A stretch of 64,000 nt of DNA, from contig JAIELF010000006.1 of assembly GCA_019753235.1 (NCBI GenBank), positions 171,053 through 235,052 of the forward strand. The letters are read 5' to 3'. Made by a program: the position numbers and the translations under genes. This DNA is from a bacterium. GTDB taxonomy: Bacteria; Planctomycetota; Planctomycetia; Kolteriales; Kolteriaceae. Shown here piece by piece: positions 27,034-35,593 of the stretch. The notes below the pieces were generated by a model, which saw only the letters and a program-made list of their open reading frames with translations, was not told where the DNA came from and did no database searches. Numbering within the stretch: the first letter of the stretch is position 1; each line of letters starts with the position of its first letter.

Positions 27034-27270
27034 TCACCCGTGACGCCGTTCCGCTGGTGGAAACAAGAGCAGAGAGTCGTCAACGAGCTTCCATAATTCA
27101 TGGATGTGACGAACCGAGGAGGCAAGCAACGTCGAGTCAATCAGCAAGTGGCCATTGATCGATGCGACCGGCCAACCACGAACCTTAATGGAAGAGGCAT
27201 GATGATGCAAGGCCGGCTTGGAATGAGGAGTCTCCCGAAATCGCTCGGGTAGGGCGAGACGCTCGATCAA
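27034..27270 (-). CDS. Short hypothetical frame, doubtful
   Basis: 78 residues from a TTG with no visible ribosome-binding site, just after an in-frame stop. The segment VASINGHLLIDSTLLASSVRHIHELWKLVDDSLLLF looks more protein-like than the shadows around it. It lies downstream of the GTG-started hypothetical on the same strand. No family recognised; it may be a decayed or spurious frame. Confidence 0.22.
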   Translation of the reverse strand: MIERLALPERFRETPHSKPALHHHASSIKVRGWPVASINGHLLIDSTLLASSVRHIHELWKLVDDSLLLFPPAERRHG

Positions 27271-27392
27271 GATGAGTCAAACCGACAAGCAGCGTCCAAC
27301 ACGTCGTACCCTGCTCGATCCCTGGTTTCGCAGGCTTGGACAGTTGGATGTATGGGAAAGGAGCATCGTCGAAATCAAGACGAATGAGGGCG

Positions 27393-27713
27393 CTACTTTC
27401 CGCGCCAAGCGCTGGCGAGCGGAGCAGAGGCCTCTTCCGCGGGAACGTGTTCGATCGAAAGACCAGTCACGGAGTCGACACGAAACCGTTCGAGGTTCTG
27501 ATCGTAAAAGAGAACGCGACTGGCTCGCGGATCCCAGATCGCACTCAGCCGGACGGCGCGCGGTGCCACGAGGGTGAATTCGACCGCACAGAGTCTTCCC
27601 TGTCGGCGAAGCAGGTGTCGAACCATGGGCGTCTGCTGGTCGAGATCCGCCCGAGCGCAAAGGACTTCTCGAACAAAATCTTCCAAATCGCCAAACCCGG
27701 AGAATCGAACCAC
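27393..27713 (-). CDS. Planctomycete conserved hypothetical protein
   Basis: 106 residues from a GTG preceded by AAGGGGAAAGCG. The pattern FSGFGDLEDFVREVLCARADLDQQ, then LLRRQGRLCAVEFTLVAPRAVRLSAIWDP and RVLFYDQNLERF, resembles a short protein family I recall as recurrent in planctomycetes and without a known function. It is soluble with one predicted alpha/beta domain and no signal peptide. It stands alone between prkA and the flagellin gene and is transcribed away from fliC. Confidence 0.6.
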   Translation of the reverse strand: MVRFSGFGDLEDFVREVLCARADLDQQTPMVRHLLRRQGRLCAVEFTLVAPRAVRLSAIWDPRASRVLFYDQNLERFRVDSVTGLSIEHVPAEEASAPLASAWRGK

Positions 27714-28275
27714 CGCTTTCCCCTTCTGCCCGCATCACCTCGGACGCAACAGGGGATCGGCCAGAAGAGTAGTCTCTCTTAAGGGGTGAACCTTTTCGCT
27801 GGTCGGCTCTTTTCTCCGCGCGCGAGATTGCTGCCGATATTCCGGATCATGACAGACGCCCGGTCGCGAGAGCTGCCGAGAACTTCCTCGAGTCCCTCCC
27901 AGAAAACGCGGGACCGTCACCCCGTAACGATTGAGCCGATGCTTCCGGTCGAAACGACAGGAAGGCCTCTCCGAGGGATGCTCGGGGCTATCGGTCTGAG
28001 GAATAGAGAAAATTGGCAAACCTTTCTTCCTTGGGAGATTTGACAGCTTGCCGTTGATGACCCAGATTTCCGCAGATCGTTTGTAAAAGAGGCACCCCCA
28101 CGCCGACAGTGAGTCGCCCCCGAACCGCGACTGCGAAAGGAGGGATAGAGAACAGAAGAAGTGATGACCCTTCTGAAGTGCTCGATTCCCTAGCGTTTAG
28201 TTCTTTCGCAGTTTGTGGGTTGGTCCGGGAGATTGACCAACCGAGTCTAAACAACGAATTTTGGAGAATGCTCAG
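27714..28275. other. Flagellin upstream region
   Basis: This divergent region of about 560 bases has no supported gene. It must contain the fliC promoter; I could not find a convincing sigma-28 (TAAA-N15-GCCGATAA) or sigma-54 (TGGCAC-N5-TTGC) match. The last 60 bases carry a leader hairpin, listed separately. Confidence 0.5.
28218..28266 (+). promoter_or_regulatory. Leader hairpin and ribosome-binding site of flagellin
   Basis: GGTTGGTC (28218-28225) pairs perfectly with GACCAACC (28235-28242) around the loop CGGGAGATT, which exposes GGGA. Twenty bases later GGAG (28263-28266) is the flagellin Shine-Dalgarno. A GGA in a hairpin loop plus a second GGA at the ribosome-binding site is the arrangement bound by CsrA in flagellin leaders of other bacteria. 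No csrA or fliW is in this window. Confidence 0.4.
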
Positions 28276-29718
28276 ATGTCAAGAATTAACACGAATGTTG
28301 ACTCGCTTGTCGCGCTCAACAACCTCGCTCGAACCAATCAACAGCTCGGCGTGTCGTTGACCCGCTTGTCGACCGGTGTTCGCGTCAACAGCGGTAAAGA
28401 CGATCCTGCCGGCCTGATTTCTGGCGAATTCCTTCGATCGGAAATCAACTCGATCAGCTCCGCCATTGGTAACAACAACCGAGCCAACGCGGTCCTTTCG
28501 ACCACGGACTCGGCCCTCGGTGAGATCGGCGATCTCTTAGGTGGAATTCGTGGTATCTTGACCACGTCGGCCAACCGAGGCGTTCTCTCGCAGGACGAAA
28601 TCAACGCCAACCAGTCGGCCATCGACTCGGCGATTTCGTCCGTCAACCGTATCGCCAACTCGACCCAGTTCGGCGGCCGAAAGCTGCTCGATGGTTCGCT
28701 CGGATTCCAGCTCAGCGGCGTCGGTCGTACTGATGTTGCCAATGCGACCTTCAGCGACGTGCAGGTCAACCTGGCTAACTTCAACGCCACCGGCAGCGCG
28801 ATCACGGTCAACGTCACGCTGACCACGGCGGCCACTCAGGCTTCCGTGGCTTTGGCACAGACGACGGCCACTATCGATTCGACGATCGAAGTCATCGGCA
28901 ACGGTGGCTCGGCAATCGTCAAGGTCGGCAGCGGCCAGAACGTCCTTGACGCCATCAACAGCGTCAGCGATGTCACCGGCGTCATCGCGACCGGTTCGAG
29001 CACCGTTTATCTCAACAGCTCGAACTTCGGTTCGGATTCCTTCGTCACCGTCAACAATGTCGCTGGCGGCTTGATCAGCGGCTTGACCACGAACGTCAAG
29101 GGAACGGACGTGGCAGGTTCGATCAACGGCCAAGCCTTCTCGGGCAAGGGTCTCAATGCGACCTTGAAGACGTCGAACCTGGACCTGACACTGACCTTCG
29201 GCCAGTCGGTGTCGGCCAGCACCGCCACCAACTTCACCATCGCAAGTGGTGGGGCGAAGTTCCAACTCGGTATCCAGCTCAACTCGGCCAACCAGATTAA
29301 CGTCGGCCTCGATTCGTTCTCCTCGGCCAGCCTTGGTAACGTCTTCGTCGATACGGCTGGGACTCGGCAGGATCGAACGGTGGCCAGCTTGGCAACCGGT
29401 GGTCAGAACTCGCTGACGGCATCGACCGATCGAAGTGCCATCGCGGTCGGCATCATCCAGGATGCCATCTCGAAGGTGACGACGACTCGGGCACGAATTG
29501 GTTCGATCCAGTCCAACACGATCGAAACCAACTTGCGATCGCTGCAGGTCAACAAAGAGAACCTCTCTTCTGCCCGCAGCCAGATCGTCGATACCGACTT
29601 TGCGGAAGAAACCGCAAACTTGACCCGGTTGCAGATTCTCGTGCAGGCCGGTACGAGCTCGCTGGCGATCGCCAACTCTCGTCCGCAGTCGGTCCTGTCG
29701 CTGCTCAGCGGTCGATAA
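28276..29718 (+). CDS. fliC: Flagellin
   Basis: 480 residues, the filament subunit. The start is the ATG opening MSRINTNVDSLVALNNL, with GGAG nine bases upstream; an earlier TTG in frame is not needed. The conserved N-terminal D0/D1 helices (LTRLSTGVRVNSGKDDPAGL, INSISSAIGNNNRANAVL) and the C-terminal D1/D0 helices (RARIGSIQSNTIETNL, ARSQIVDTDFAEETANLTR, ending SVLSLLSGR) are intact. The middle (about 150-375) is the surface-exposed variable part, rich in Thr/Ser/Val/Asn. It is followed by an intrinsic terminator and then fliD. Confidence 0.96.
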   Translation: MSRINTNVDSLVALNNLARTNQQLGVSLTRLSTGVRVNSGKDDPAGLISGEFLRSEINSISSAIGNNNRANAVLSTTDSALGEIGDLLGGIRGILTTSANRGVLSQDEINANQSAIDSAISSVNRIANSTQFGGRKLLDGSLGFQLSGVGRTDVANATFSDVQVNLANFNATGSAITVNVTLTTAATQASVALAQTTATIDSTIEVIGNGGSAIVKVGSGQNVLDAINSVSDVTGVIATGSSTVYLNSSNFGSDSFVTVNNVAGGLISGLTTNVKGTDVAGSINGQAFSGKGLNATLKTSNLDLTLTFGQSVSASTATNFTIASGGAKFQLGIQLNSANQINVGLDSFSSASLGNVFVDTAGTRQDRTVASLATGGQNSLTASTDRSAIAVGIIQDAISKVTTTRARIGSIQSNTIETNLRSLQVNKENLSSARSQIVDTDFAEETANLTRLQILVQAGTSSLAIANSRPQSVLSLLSGR

Positions 29719-29739
29719 GGTTCCGTAGGTAAAACGAAA

Positions 29740-29776
29740 GGCGGGGGAGCCTGAACAGCTCCCTCGCCGGTTTTCT
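29740..29776 (+). terminator. Intrinsic terminator after flagellin
   Basis: GGCGGGGGAGC (29740-29750) pairs with GCTCCCTCGCC (29758-29768) around a 7-base loop, followed by GGTTTTCTCC. It lies 21 bases after the fliC stop, so fliC is a single-gene transcript and fliD needs its own promoter. Confidence 0.85.
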
Positions 29777-30015
29777 CCTGATCTGTCACCCACGCTCCGC
29801 TTTTGCACTCTCTCTCCTTTGCCTCCCGGGCAAGCGGCTTTCCAACATGGCCTTGAGTCCCTCGATGATCGGTTCCTTGAGACCTCCTCGGCGGAATGGC
29901 AAAAACTGTGGTAAAGTTCAACCAAAGAAACCGCTAGGCGTTGATGGTCCCTGCGCGAGATTGATCTCGTTCCGGGGCTCCATCGCGGTCGGTTCAGGCG
30001 GATAAAGGTGTATCG

Positions 30016-32712
30016 ATGGGAACGATTTCTTCGGGCGTCGGTCTGGTCAGCGGACTGAACATCAAAGATCTCGTCACAAAATTGTTGGATCTGGAGAAGA
30101 CTGCCAACAAGCAGATTCAGGATCAAGTCGATACCTCGGGCAAGATTCGCGACGCATACCAGACCCTTTCGCTCCGGTTGGTCGGACTGAACTTGACCGC
30201 TTCCAAACTCGGAAGAGGCGGTGCTCTGACCGATCGAACCGCAACCTCCTCGAGCGACGCCATCACCGCCACGGCTGGCAAAGGGGCGCCAGTCGGTTCC
30301 TACCAATACACACCGCGCCAATTGGTCAGTACCAATCAACTTCTCTCGACCGGCTTCAAAACCGATACGACCTCGATCACCAACTCGGCCACCACCATCA
30401 AAATCTCGCAAGGTGGCTTCGTCGATGAATCTACCGAGTTGGCCGCCCTTAATGGCGGAGCAGGGGTTCGCGTCGGTTCGATTCGGGTGACAGACTCGGC
30501 CGGCGGTTCGAGCGTCGTGGACTTGACGGGCTCGGTCACGGTTCGAGACGTTGTCGACTCCATCAACGGGTCGGCCGGCGCCAATGTCCGCGCTCAAGTG
30601 AAAGGGGATCGGTTAGAACTCGTCGATAATGCGGGGGGATCTGGTACGCTCCAAGTCCTCGATCTTGCCGGCGGCAAGGCCGCGACTGATCTGGGGATCA
30701 ACTCGCTTACACGAAACGCCAACACCTACACCGGTCAAGATGTCTATTCTTTGGGAAGTAATCTGTCGCTGGCTCGGCTGCGCGATGGCAACGGCGTCCG
30801 CGAGAATGTCGGAAACGATTTCTCGGTCACTGTCGGTCCGGTCTCGTTCGATGTCGATATCTCGGGCGCCCGGACGGTCGGCGACATCGTGAACGCCATC
30901 AACCAGAATGCCGGCAACACCGGTGGCCGAGTGGTCGCCTCGATCAACGACAATCGACTTCAGATCACCGATTCACAAGGGACAAGCTCGGTGGTGGTCG
31001 CGCCCATCGGTGGCAGCAAAACCGCCGGCGACTTGGGCTTGCTCAATGGGTCCGGCGGCGCGGGGACCTTGACGGGCGACAACGTTCTGGGCTCACTGGA
31101 TACGGTGCTGCTGAGGACGCTCAAAGGAGGATCGGCCGCCACGAGCCCCACGTCCGGCACTGTCGCCATCAACGGAACCAACATCGATCTGTCGACTGCC
31201 AACACGCTTCAGGATGTCATCGATGGCATCAATGCCGTCAGCGGTACCACCGGAACGACCGCCTCCATCAACAAAGCCGCCAACGGTATTCAGCTGCGAA
31301 CGACCGGGCCCGGTGGGCTCAACGTCTCCGATGTTAGCGGGAATCTCGCAACATTCTTGGGGATTGCCGGCAACACCACCGGAAGCGCCATCACACGAAA
31401 CGGCGGCGACCTCGATCGTCAATACGTCAATGAGAACACAAGACTATCCTCCTATGGATCGGCGACCGGCGTCCCCAAGGGGAAGTTCCGTATCACCGAC
31501 GGGACGGGCAACTCCGCCGTCGTCGATCTGACCCAGGATACCGACGACACGATCGGGGACGTGATTCGCGAACTCAACACGCGTGGCCTAGCGATCAGCG
31601 CTCGCATCAACAATACCGGCGACGGTATCTTAATCGAAAAGACCGCTGGCACGCAGGCCCTGCAAGTGACGGAGGTCGACAACGGAACGACCGCGCGGGC
31701 TCTTGGGCTGCTCGCGACCCCCAACGGGTCTGGCAACATCGACGGCACGCTTGAAAAAAGCATCGCCATCGCTGCCGGCACGACACTGGCGGGTCTGTCC
31801 ACAAAGATTCGCGAGGCCCAGGCCTCCGTGCAAGCGTCGGTGATTAATGATGGTTCGTCGCAAGATCCTTTTCGATTGTCGCTGACAAGCAACCGGAGTG
31901 GTCGATCGGGCCGAATTCTTTTCGATGCAGGCCAATCAAGTCTATCGCTTGATACGGTCTCGACCGCGCGAGATGCGGTCCTCATCTATGGCTCGACGGG
32001 GCCGGGCGTCACGCCGGTCCAGGTGATATCGTCGAGCAATACCTTCTCGGGCTTGGTCCCGGGTGTATCGGTCACGGCCAAACAAGTATCGAACACGCCC
32101 GTGACCGTGACGGTGGCAGGGAATCAACAGAGCGTCATTGATGCCGTCAAATCTTTTGTCGATGGTTACAACGAGATCCGCAAGTACATCAAAGAGAACG
32201 ACAGCTACGACGCCAATAACGACGAGCGAGGTCTACTCTTCACCGATCAGACTACCCGACTGGTCGAAGGTCAACTCTCCCGGTTCGTCACCAATCGATT
32301 TAGCGGTACGGGGAGCACGTTCTCGTCGCTGGGGCAGATCGGCATCAAGCTGGATCAAGACAGCAACCTTGAGCTGGACTCGTCCAAGCTGCAAAGCGTT
32401 CTTTCGCAAAGTCCGGCCGATGTCGAAAAATTCCTTACCACCGCTAATACCGGAATTGCGGCTCAGTTTCAGAAGTTGACCGATAACCTGACCAACACCG
32501 GCAGCGGAATCCTTTCGAACCGCGCGACCCAGCTTCAGCTCTCGATCGATCGGCAGAACATCGCGCTGGACTTCCAGAATAAACGGCTGACTTCGAAGGA
32601 GGATCGACTCTACAAGCAGTTTTACGCCATGGAAGAGGCCCTCTCGGCCTTCCAATCGCAACAGACCGCTCTAACGCGTCTGGCAAGCATCGCGACATCC
32701 TTCGGGAAGTAG
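30016..32712 (+). CDS. fliD: Flagellar hook-associated protein 2 (filament cap)
   Basis: 898 residues. FliD caps the growing filament and helps fold flagellin. The N-terminal FliD helix block GVGLVSGLNIKDLVTKLLDLEKTAN and the C-terminal helical region (VKSFVDGYNEIRKYI..., SLGQIGIKLDQDSNLELD, QFYAMEEALSAFQSQQ) are typical. Enterobacterial FliD has about 470 residues; the excess here is four flagellin-hook-IN-like repeats, each with a [VI]-x-[DG]-T-hydrophobic strand, then DVIxxIN, then a LQITD-like strand and a xxDLG(I/L) end, at about residues 150-230, 265-345, 370-450 and 485-565. The ATG follows AAAGGTG. Flagellar locus with fliC and fliS. Confidence 0.93.
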   Translation: MGTISSGVGLVSGLNIKDLVTKLLDLEKTANKQIQDQVDTSGKIRDAYQTLSLRLVGLNLTASKLGRGGALTDRTATSSSDAITATAGKGAPVGSYQYTPRQLVSTNQLLSTGFKTDTTSITNSATTIKISQGGFVDESTELAALNGGAGVRVGSIRVTDSAGGSSVVDLTGSVTVRDVVDSINGSAGANVRAQVKGDRLELVDNAGGSGTLQVLDLAGGKAATDLGINSLTRNANTYTGQDVYSLGSNLSLARLRDGNGVRENVGNDFSVTVGPVSFDVDISGARTVGDIVNAINQNAGNTGGRVVASINDNRLQITDSQGTSSVVVAPIGGSKTAGDLGLLNGSGGAGTLTGDNVLGSLDTVLLRTLKGGSAATSPTSGTVAINGTNIDLSTANTLQDVIDGINAVSGTTGTTASINKAANGIQLRTTGPGGLNVSDVSGNLATFLGIAGNTTGSAITRNGGDLDRQYVNENTRLSSYGSATGVPKGKFRITDGTGNSAVVDLTQDTDDTIGDVIRELNTRGLAISARINNTGDGILIEKTAGTQALQVTEVDNGTTARALGLLATPNGSGNIDGTLEKSIAIAAGTTLAGLSTKIREAQASVQASVINDGSSQDPFRLSLTSNRSGRSGRILFDAGQSSLSLDTVSTARDAVLIYGSTGPGVTPVQVISSSNTFSGLVPGVSVTAKQVSNTPVTVTVAGNQQSVIDAVKSFVDGYNEIRKYIKENDSYDANNDERGLLFTDQTTRLVEGQLSRFVTNRFSGTGSTFSSLGQIGIKLDQDSNLELDSSKLQSVLSQSPADVEKFLTTANTGIAAQFQKLTDNLTNTGSGILSNRATQLQLSIDRQNIALDFQNKRLTSKEDRLYKQFYAMEEALSAFQSQQTALTRLASIATSFGK

Positions 32713-33055
32713 CCCGCCCATAACATCCCAAGGGCCAAGCAAACCTCGGCCGTTCAAGCGTGACTGGAACCAACGTTAATGAAATCAGTCCCCCGTACCG
32801 AGTCTGTTTGCCCTGCAAATTAACTCAGAAACAAGCCTGCTTTTTCTCCCTTTGTGAACTAGGTTTCCCCCAGCGTCGTCCCTCTTGAGTTGCTCCAAGA
32901 ATGGGTGTGCTCGTGATGGTTCATCGGCTCGAAAGGTCGGTATGCCAACCAACGAAACGTCGGCAAGCCGACCGACCAGAACTGATTTTGAAGAGACTTG
33001 TGCACAGGAGTTCGTTCTTCCCGCCCGGACTAGCGTCACAGAGAGAGAATCAACC
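32713..33055. other. Gap between fliD and fliS
   Basis: 343 bases with no supported gene. The fliS frame stays open upstream as far as 32885, but that part is Ser/Arg/Thr-rich and unlike FliS. I saw no terminator after fliD and no clear sigma-28 or sigma-54 promoter. Confidence 0.45.
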
Positions 33056-33499
33056 ATGCAGATGACCTCAACCCGCGCCTACCTTGAAAGCACCGTGATG
33101 ACCGCTCGACCCGAGCAGTTGCAAATGATGCTTTACGAAGGAGCGATTCGCTTCACCCAGGGTCTTCGCGCGGGCATTGTCGAAAAGGACGCGGAGAAGG
33201 TGTTTGTGCATTACGAGAAGACTTCCGCGATCCTCAACGAATTGCACAACAGTTTGAGGCCGAAGGCCGAGCCGGAGTTGTGTGAGAAGTATTCTGCTCT
33301 CTACGACTTCTGCCAGAAGCGTTTGGACAACGCGTGTCTCAAACATGAGCTGACCGATGCCGATGCCGCCCTGTCCATCCTTCAGCATCTTCGGCAAACC
33401 TGGATGATGGTGATCGACAAGATTCGCGATCAGCGTGTCGATCAAGTCCCCGTGACGATAAGCCAAGACGAATACGTCCCGCTGGCGGTCGATGCGTGA
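33056..33499 (+). CDS. fliS: Flagellar export chaperone FliS
   Basis: 147 residues from the ATG after GAGAGAGAAT. FliS binds the C-terminal helix of flagellin and keeps it unfolded for export. The hallmark YLESTVMTARPEQLQMMLYEGAIRFTQG block is at about residues 8-35, and the remainder is all-helical, ending in a short acidic tail. Length is slightly above the usual 125-135. It follows fliD, and in most genomes the order fliD-fliS is kept, supporting the call. Confidence 0.93.
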   Translation: MQMTSTRAYLESTVMTARPEQLQMMLYEGAIRFTQGLRAGIVEKDAEKVFVHYEKTSAILNELHNSLRPKAEPELCEKYSALYDFCQKRLDNACLKHELTDADAALSILQHLRQTWMMVIDKIRDQRVDQVPVTISQDEYVPLAVDA

Positions 33500-33568
33500 A
33501 TCGCACCCGTTCATCTTTCGCGTTCTTGGATCAGAGGACGTAATCTACTCACGACTGCCCGCAGGCCG

Positions 33569-34102
33569 CTACTTCTTCGGTCGGAATGCTTTCACGAACT
33601 CGTCATGCGTCGTGATGAAAGGCCCCCCAAGAAGGTCGATGCAGTAGGGAATGGCCGGCATCACCGCGCCCAAGCATTCGCGGATCGCGCGCGGCTGACC
33701 TGGAAGATTGATGATCAGTGATCGCCCTCGGATCACCGCGGTTTGACGACTGAGGATCGCGGTGGGAACTTTCTCCAGCGAGACTTTCCTCATCAACTCT
33801 CCGAAGCCGGGCATGATCTTGTCCGCCACGGCTTCGGTCGCTTCGGGGGTGACGTCGCGAACCGCCGGTCCCGTCCCGCCAGTCGTCACGATCAGCGAAC
33901 ATCCCTCCGTATCAGCGAGTTCACGCAGTGTCGCTTCAATCAGAGGACGCTCGTCGGCGATCACCCGATAGGTCGATTCCCAGCGGCTGCTGAGAACTTC
34001 TTTCAAGTAATCGAGGATCGCGGGCCCGCCGAGATCTTCGTAGTCACCTCGACTCGCGCGGTCCGACACGGTTACCACACCGATTTTCACTGATGGTTCC
34101 AT
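33569..34102 (-). CDS. mog: MogA/MoaB-type molybdopterin adenylyltransferase
   Basis: 177 residues, from the ATG opening MEPSVKIGVVTVSDRASRG with GAGG nine bases upstream. MogA adenylylates molybdopterin before molybdenum insertion. The MPT-binding TTGGTGPAVRDVTPEAT block (about residues 75-92) and GRSLIINLPGQPRAIRE are present, with Gly/Pro-rich active-site loops intact. Length matches MogA. No other molybdenum cofactor genes are in this window, and both neighbours are unrelated, so MogA against the close MoaB cannot be separated. Confidence 0.88.
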   Translation of the reverse strand: MEPSVKIGVVTVSDRASRGDYEDLGGPAILDYLKEVLSSRWESTYRVIADERPLIEATLRELADTEGCSLIVTTGGTGPAVRDVTPEATEAVADKIMPGFGELMRKVSLEKVPTAILSRQTAVIRGRSLIINLPGQPRAIRECLGAVMPAIPYCIDLLGGPFITTHDEFVKAFRPKK

Positions 34103-34213
34103 CAGACTGTTTCCTCTGATTCGCCTGTTTCCAATATGGATACTCGGCGGCACGAACACGACAATCGATGGGCAAGGTGTTCGACGACTAGATCTCTTCA
34201 GAAGAGGCAGAGC

Positions 34214-35482
34214 ATGATTCGAGTGATCGGGACGGCGATGGGAGTGATTCTTGCTCTCGGATCGGCCAACGGGATCGAGCCAGAGCTTACCCATGATTGG
34301 CCCCGAATCTTCGGGCCATCAGGCGACAGCACTCTTCCGGCACAGCCATTTCAGCTTCCCGGCGCCACCGACGATTGGCCTGTCGCTTGGTCGCTTGATC
34401 TGGGGGAGTCCTACGCCGGTCCGTCGATCGTCGGGAACAAGTTGATTGTCTACCATCGCCTAGCCGATGACGAGATTCTCGAATGCATTGATGTTGAAAC
34501 TCGAGCATCTATTTGGCGGCACCAAAGTCCCACGCAGTATCTCGATCAGTACGGCTACAACAACGGCCCTCGCGCGACGCCGGTGATCGCGGACGACGTC
34601 GTCTATGCTCTCGGGGCCGAGGGGAAGCTTCATTCTCTAGATCTGAAGGATGGTCGTCTCCGCTGGACGGTCTGGCTGAATCGGGATTTTCGCGTCTCGC
34701 AAGATTTCTTCGGCGTGGCTGGCTCGCCGCTGGTTCTGGATGACCAGATCGTGCTGAACGTCGGAGGCAAGGGGGCCTCGGCCGTCGGCTTGGATCCCCA
34801 ATCGGGAAAGGCGATGTGGAGTCTCGGTGACGATGGTCCCAGCTACGCGACACCTGTTTCTGCGACGATTCACGGACGGCGGATCGCCTTTGTCTTTACG
34901 AAAGGGGGGCTGCTTGCTGTCGATATGGGGGAGCAGAAACTACTTTGGAACATTCCGTTTCGTTCGAAGCTTTATGAATCGGTTAATGCGTCGACGCCGA
35001 TCGTCGTGGGGGATACGGTCTTTGTGTCGGCCACCTACGGAACCGGTTCGCTTTGTCTGCGGATCAAACCAGACGGACAGTACGAAGAGCTTTGGCGAAG
35101 CACTCGTGCGATGGACAGTCATTTCTCCAATCTGATCCACGTCGACGGGACGCTGTACGGATTTGCGGGTCGACATGAAAGCGATTGTGAACTTCGCGCG
35201 ATCGATCTCAAGACAGGGAAGATTCTCTGGTCGGTGTCGTCGCTGTTGGGGCGAGGTTCGATGATCAAAGTCGGAGACCATTTTTTTCTCTGGGGAGAGC
35301 GTGGTCACCTTCTGTTTCGACAACTTCGGCCCGAGGCCCCTCCCGAACTTCCCGAAAATCCCCGTACGGCAAAGTCCCTTTTGTCCTACCCTTGTTGGAC
35401 GCCCCCAGCCCTGGCCGGCGGAAGACTTTACCTTCGCAATGAACGAAAACTCATCGCCATTGATCTCCGAGTGCCGCGGTAA
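34214..35482 (+). CDS. Secreted PQQ-type beta-propeller protein
   Basis: 422 residues. The ATG has GAGG eight bases upstream, and a signal peptide (GTAMGVILALGSANG) ends near residue 20. The rest is a quinoprotein-like seven- or eight-bladed propeller with repeated blade ends such as VYALGAEGKLHSLDLKDGRLRWTV, SAVGLDPQSGKAMWSLG, LLAVDMGEQKLLWNIP, LRAIDLKTGKILWSV. No catalytic residues of PQQ dehydrogenases are evident; such proteins in planctomycetes are structural or binding proteins. It heads a plus-strand group with an S55-like protein, a second propeller and a uronate-isomerase-like protein. Confidence 0.85.
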   Translation: MIRVIGTAMGVILALGSANGIEPELTHDWPRIFGPSGDSTLPAQPFQLPGATDDWPVAWSLDLGESYAGPSIVGNKLIVYHRLADDEILECIDVETRASIWRHQSPTQYLDQYGYNNGPRATPVIADDVVYALGAEGKLHSLDLKDGRLRWTVWLNRDFRVSQDFFGVAGSPLVLDDQIVLNVGGKGASAVGLDPQSGKAMWSLGDDGPSYATPVSATIHGRRIAFVFTKGGLLAVDMGEQKLLWNIPFRSKLYESVNASTPIVVGDTVFVSATYGTGSLCLRIKPDGQYEELWRSTRAMDSHFSNLIHVDGTLYGFAGRHESDCELRAIDLKTGKILWSVSSLLGRGSMIKVGDHFFLWGERGHLLFRQLRPEAPPELPENPRTAKSLLSYPCWTPPALAGGRLYLRNERKLIAIDLRVPR

Positions 35483-35593
35483 TCGTTGCCATCTTTTCTC
35501 GCGGGATCGGCAAAGAAAAGCATAAACTGAACGCTCGGGGATGATTGTCTACCCTGTGTCACCGTTGGTTGTTTGCGTTGGGAGGGGGATCAC

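Noticed and set aside
28537..30597. 686-codon leftward open frame antisense to fliC and fliD
   Set aside because: It overlaps two certain genes over most of its length, has an Arg/Gly/Asp-biased shadow-like translation and no motif; it follows from the GC-rich codon pattern of the genes opposite.
32713..33055. Sigma-28 or sigma-54 promoters before fliS
   Set aside because: No match to either consensus with correct spacing was found.
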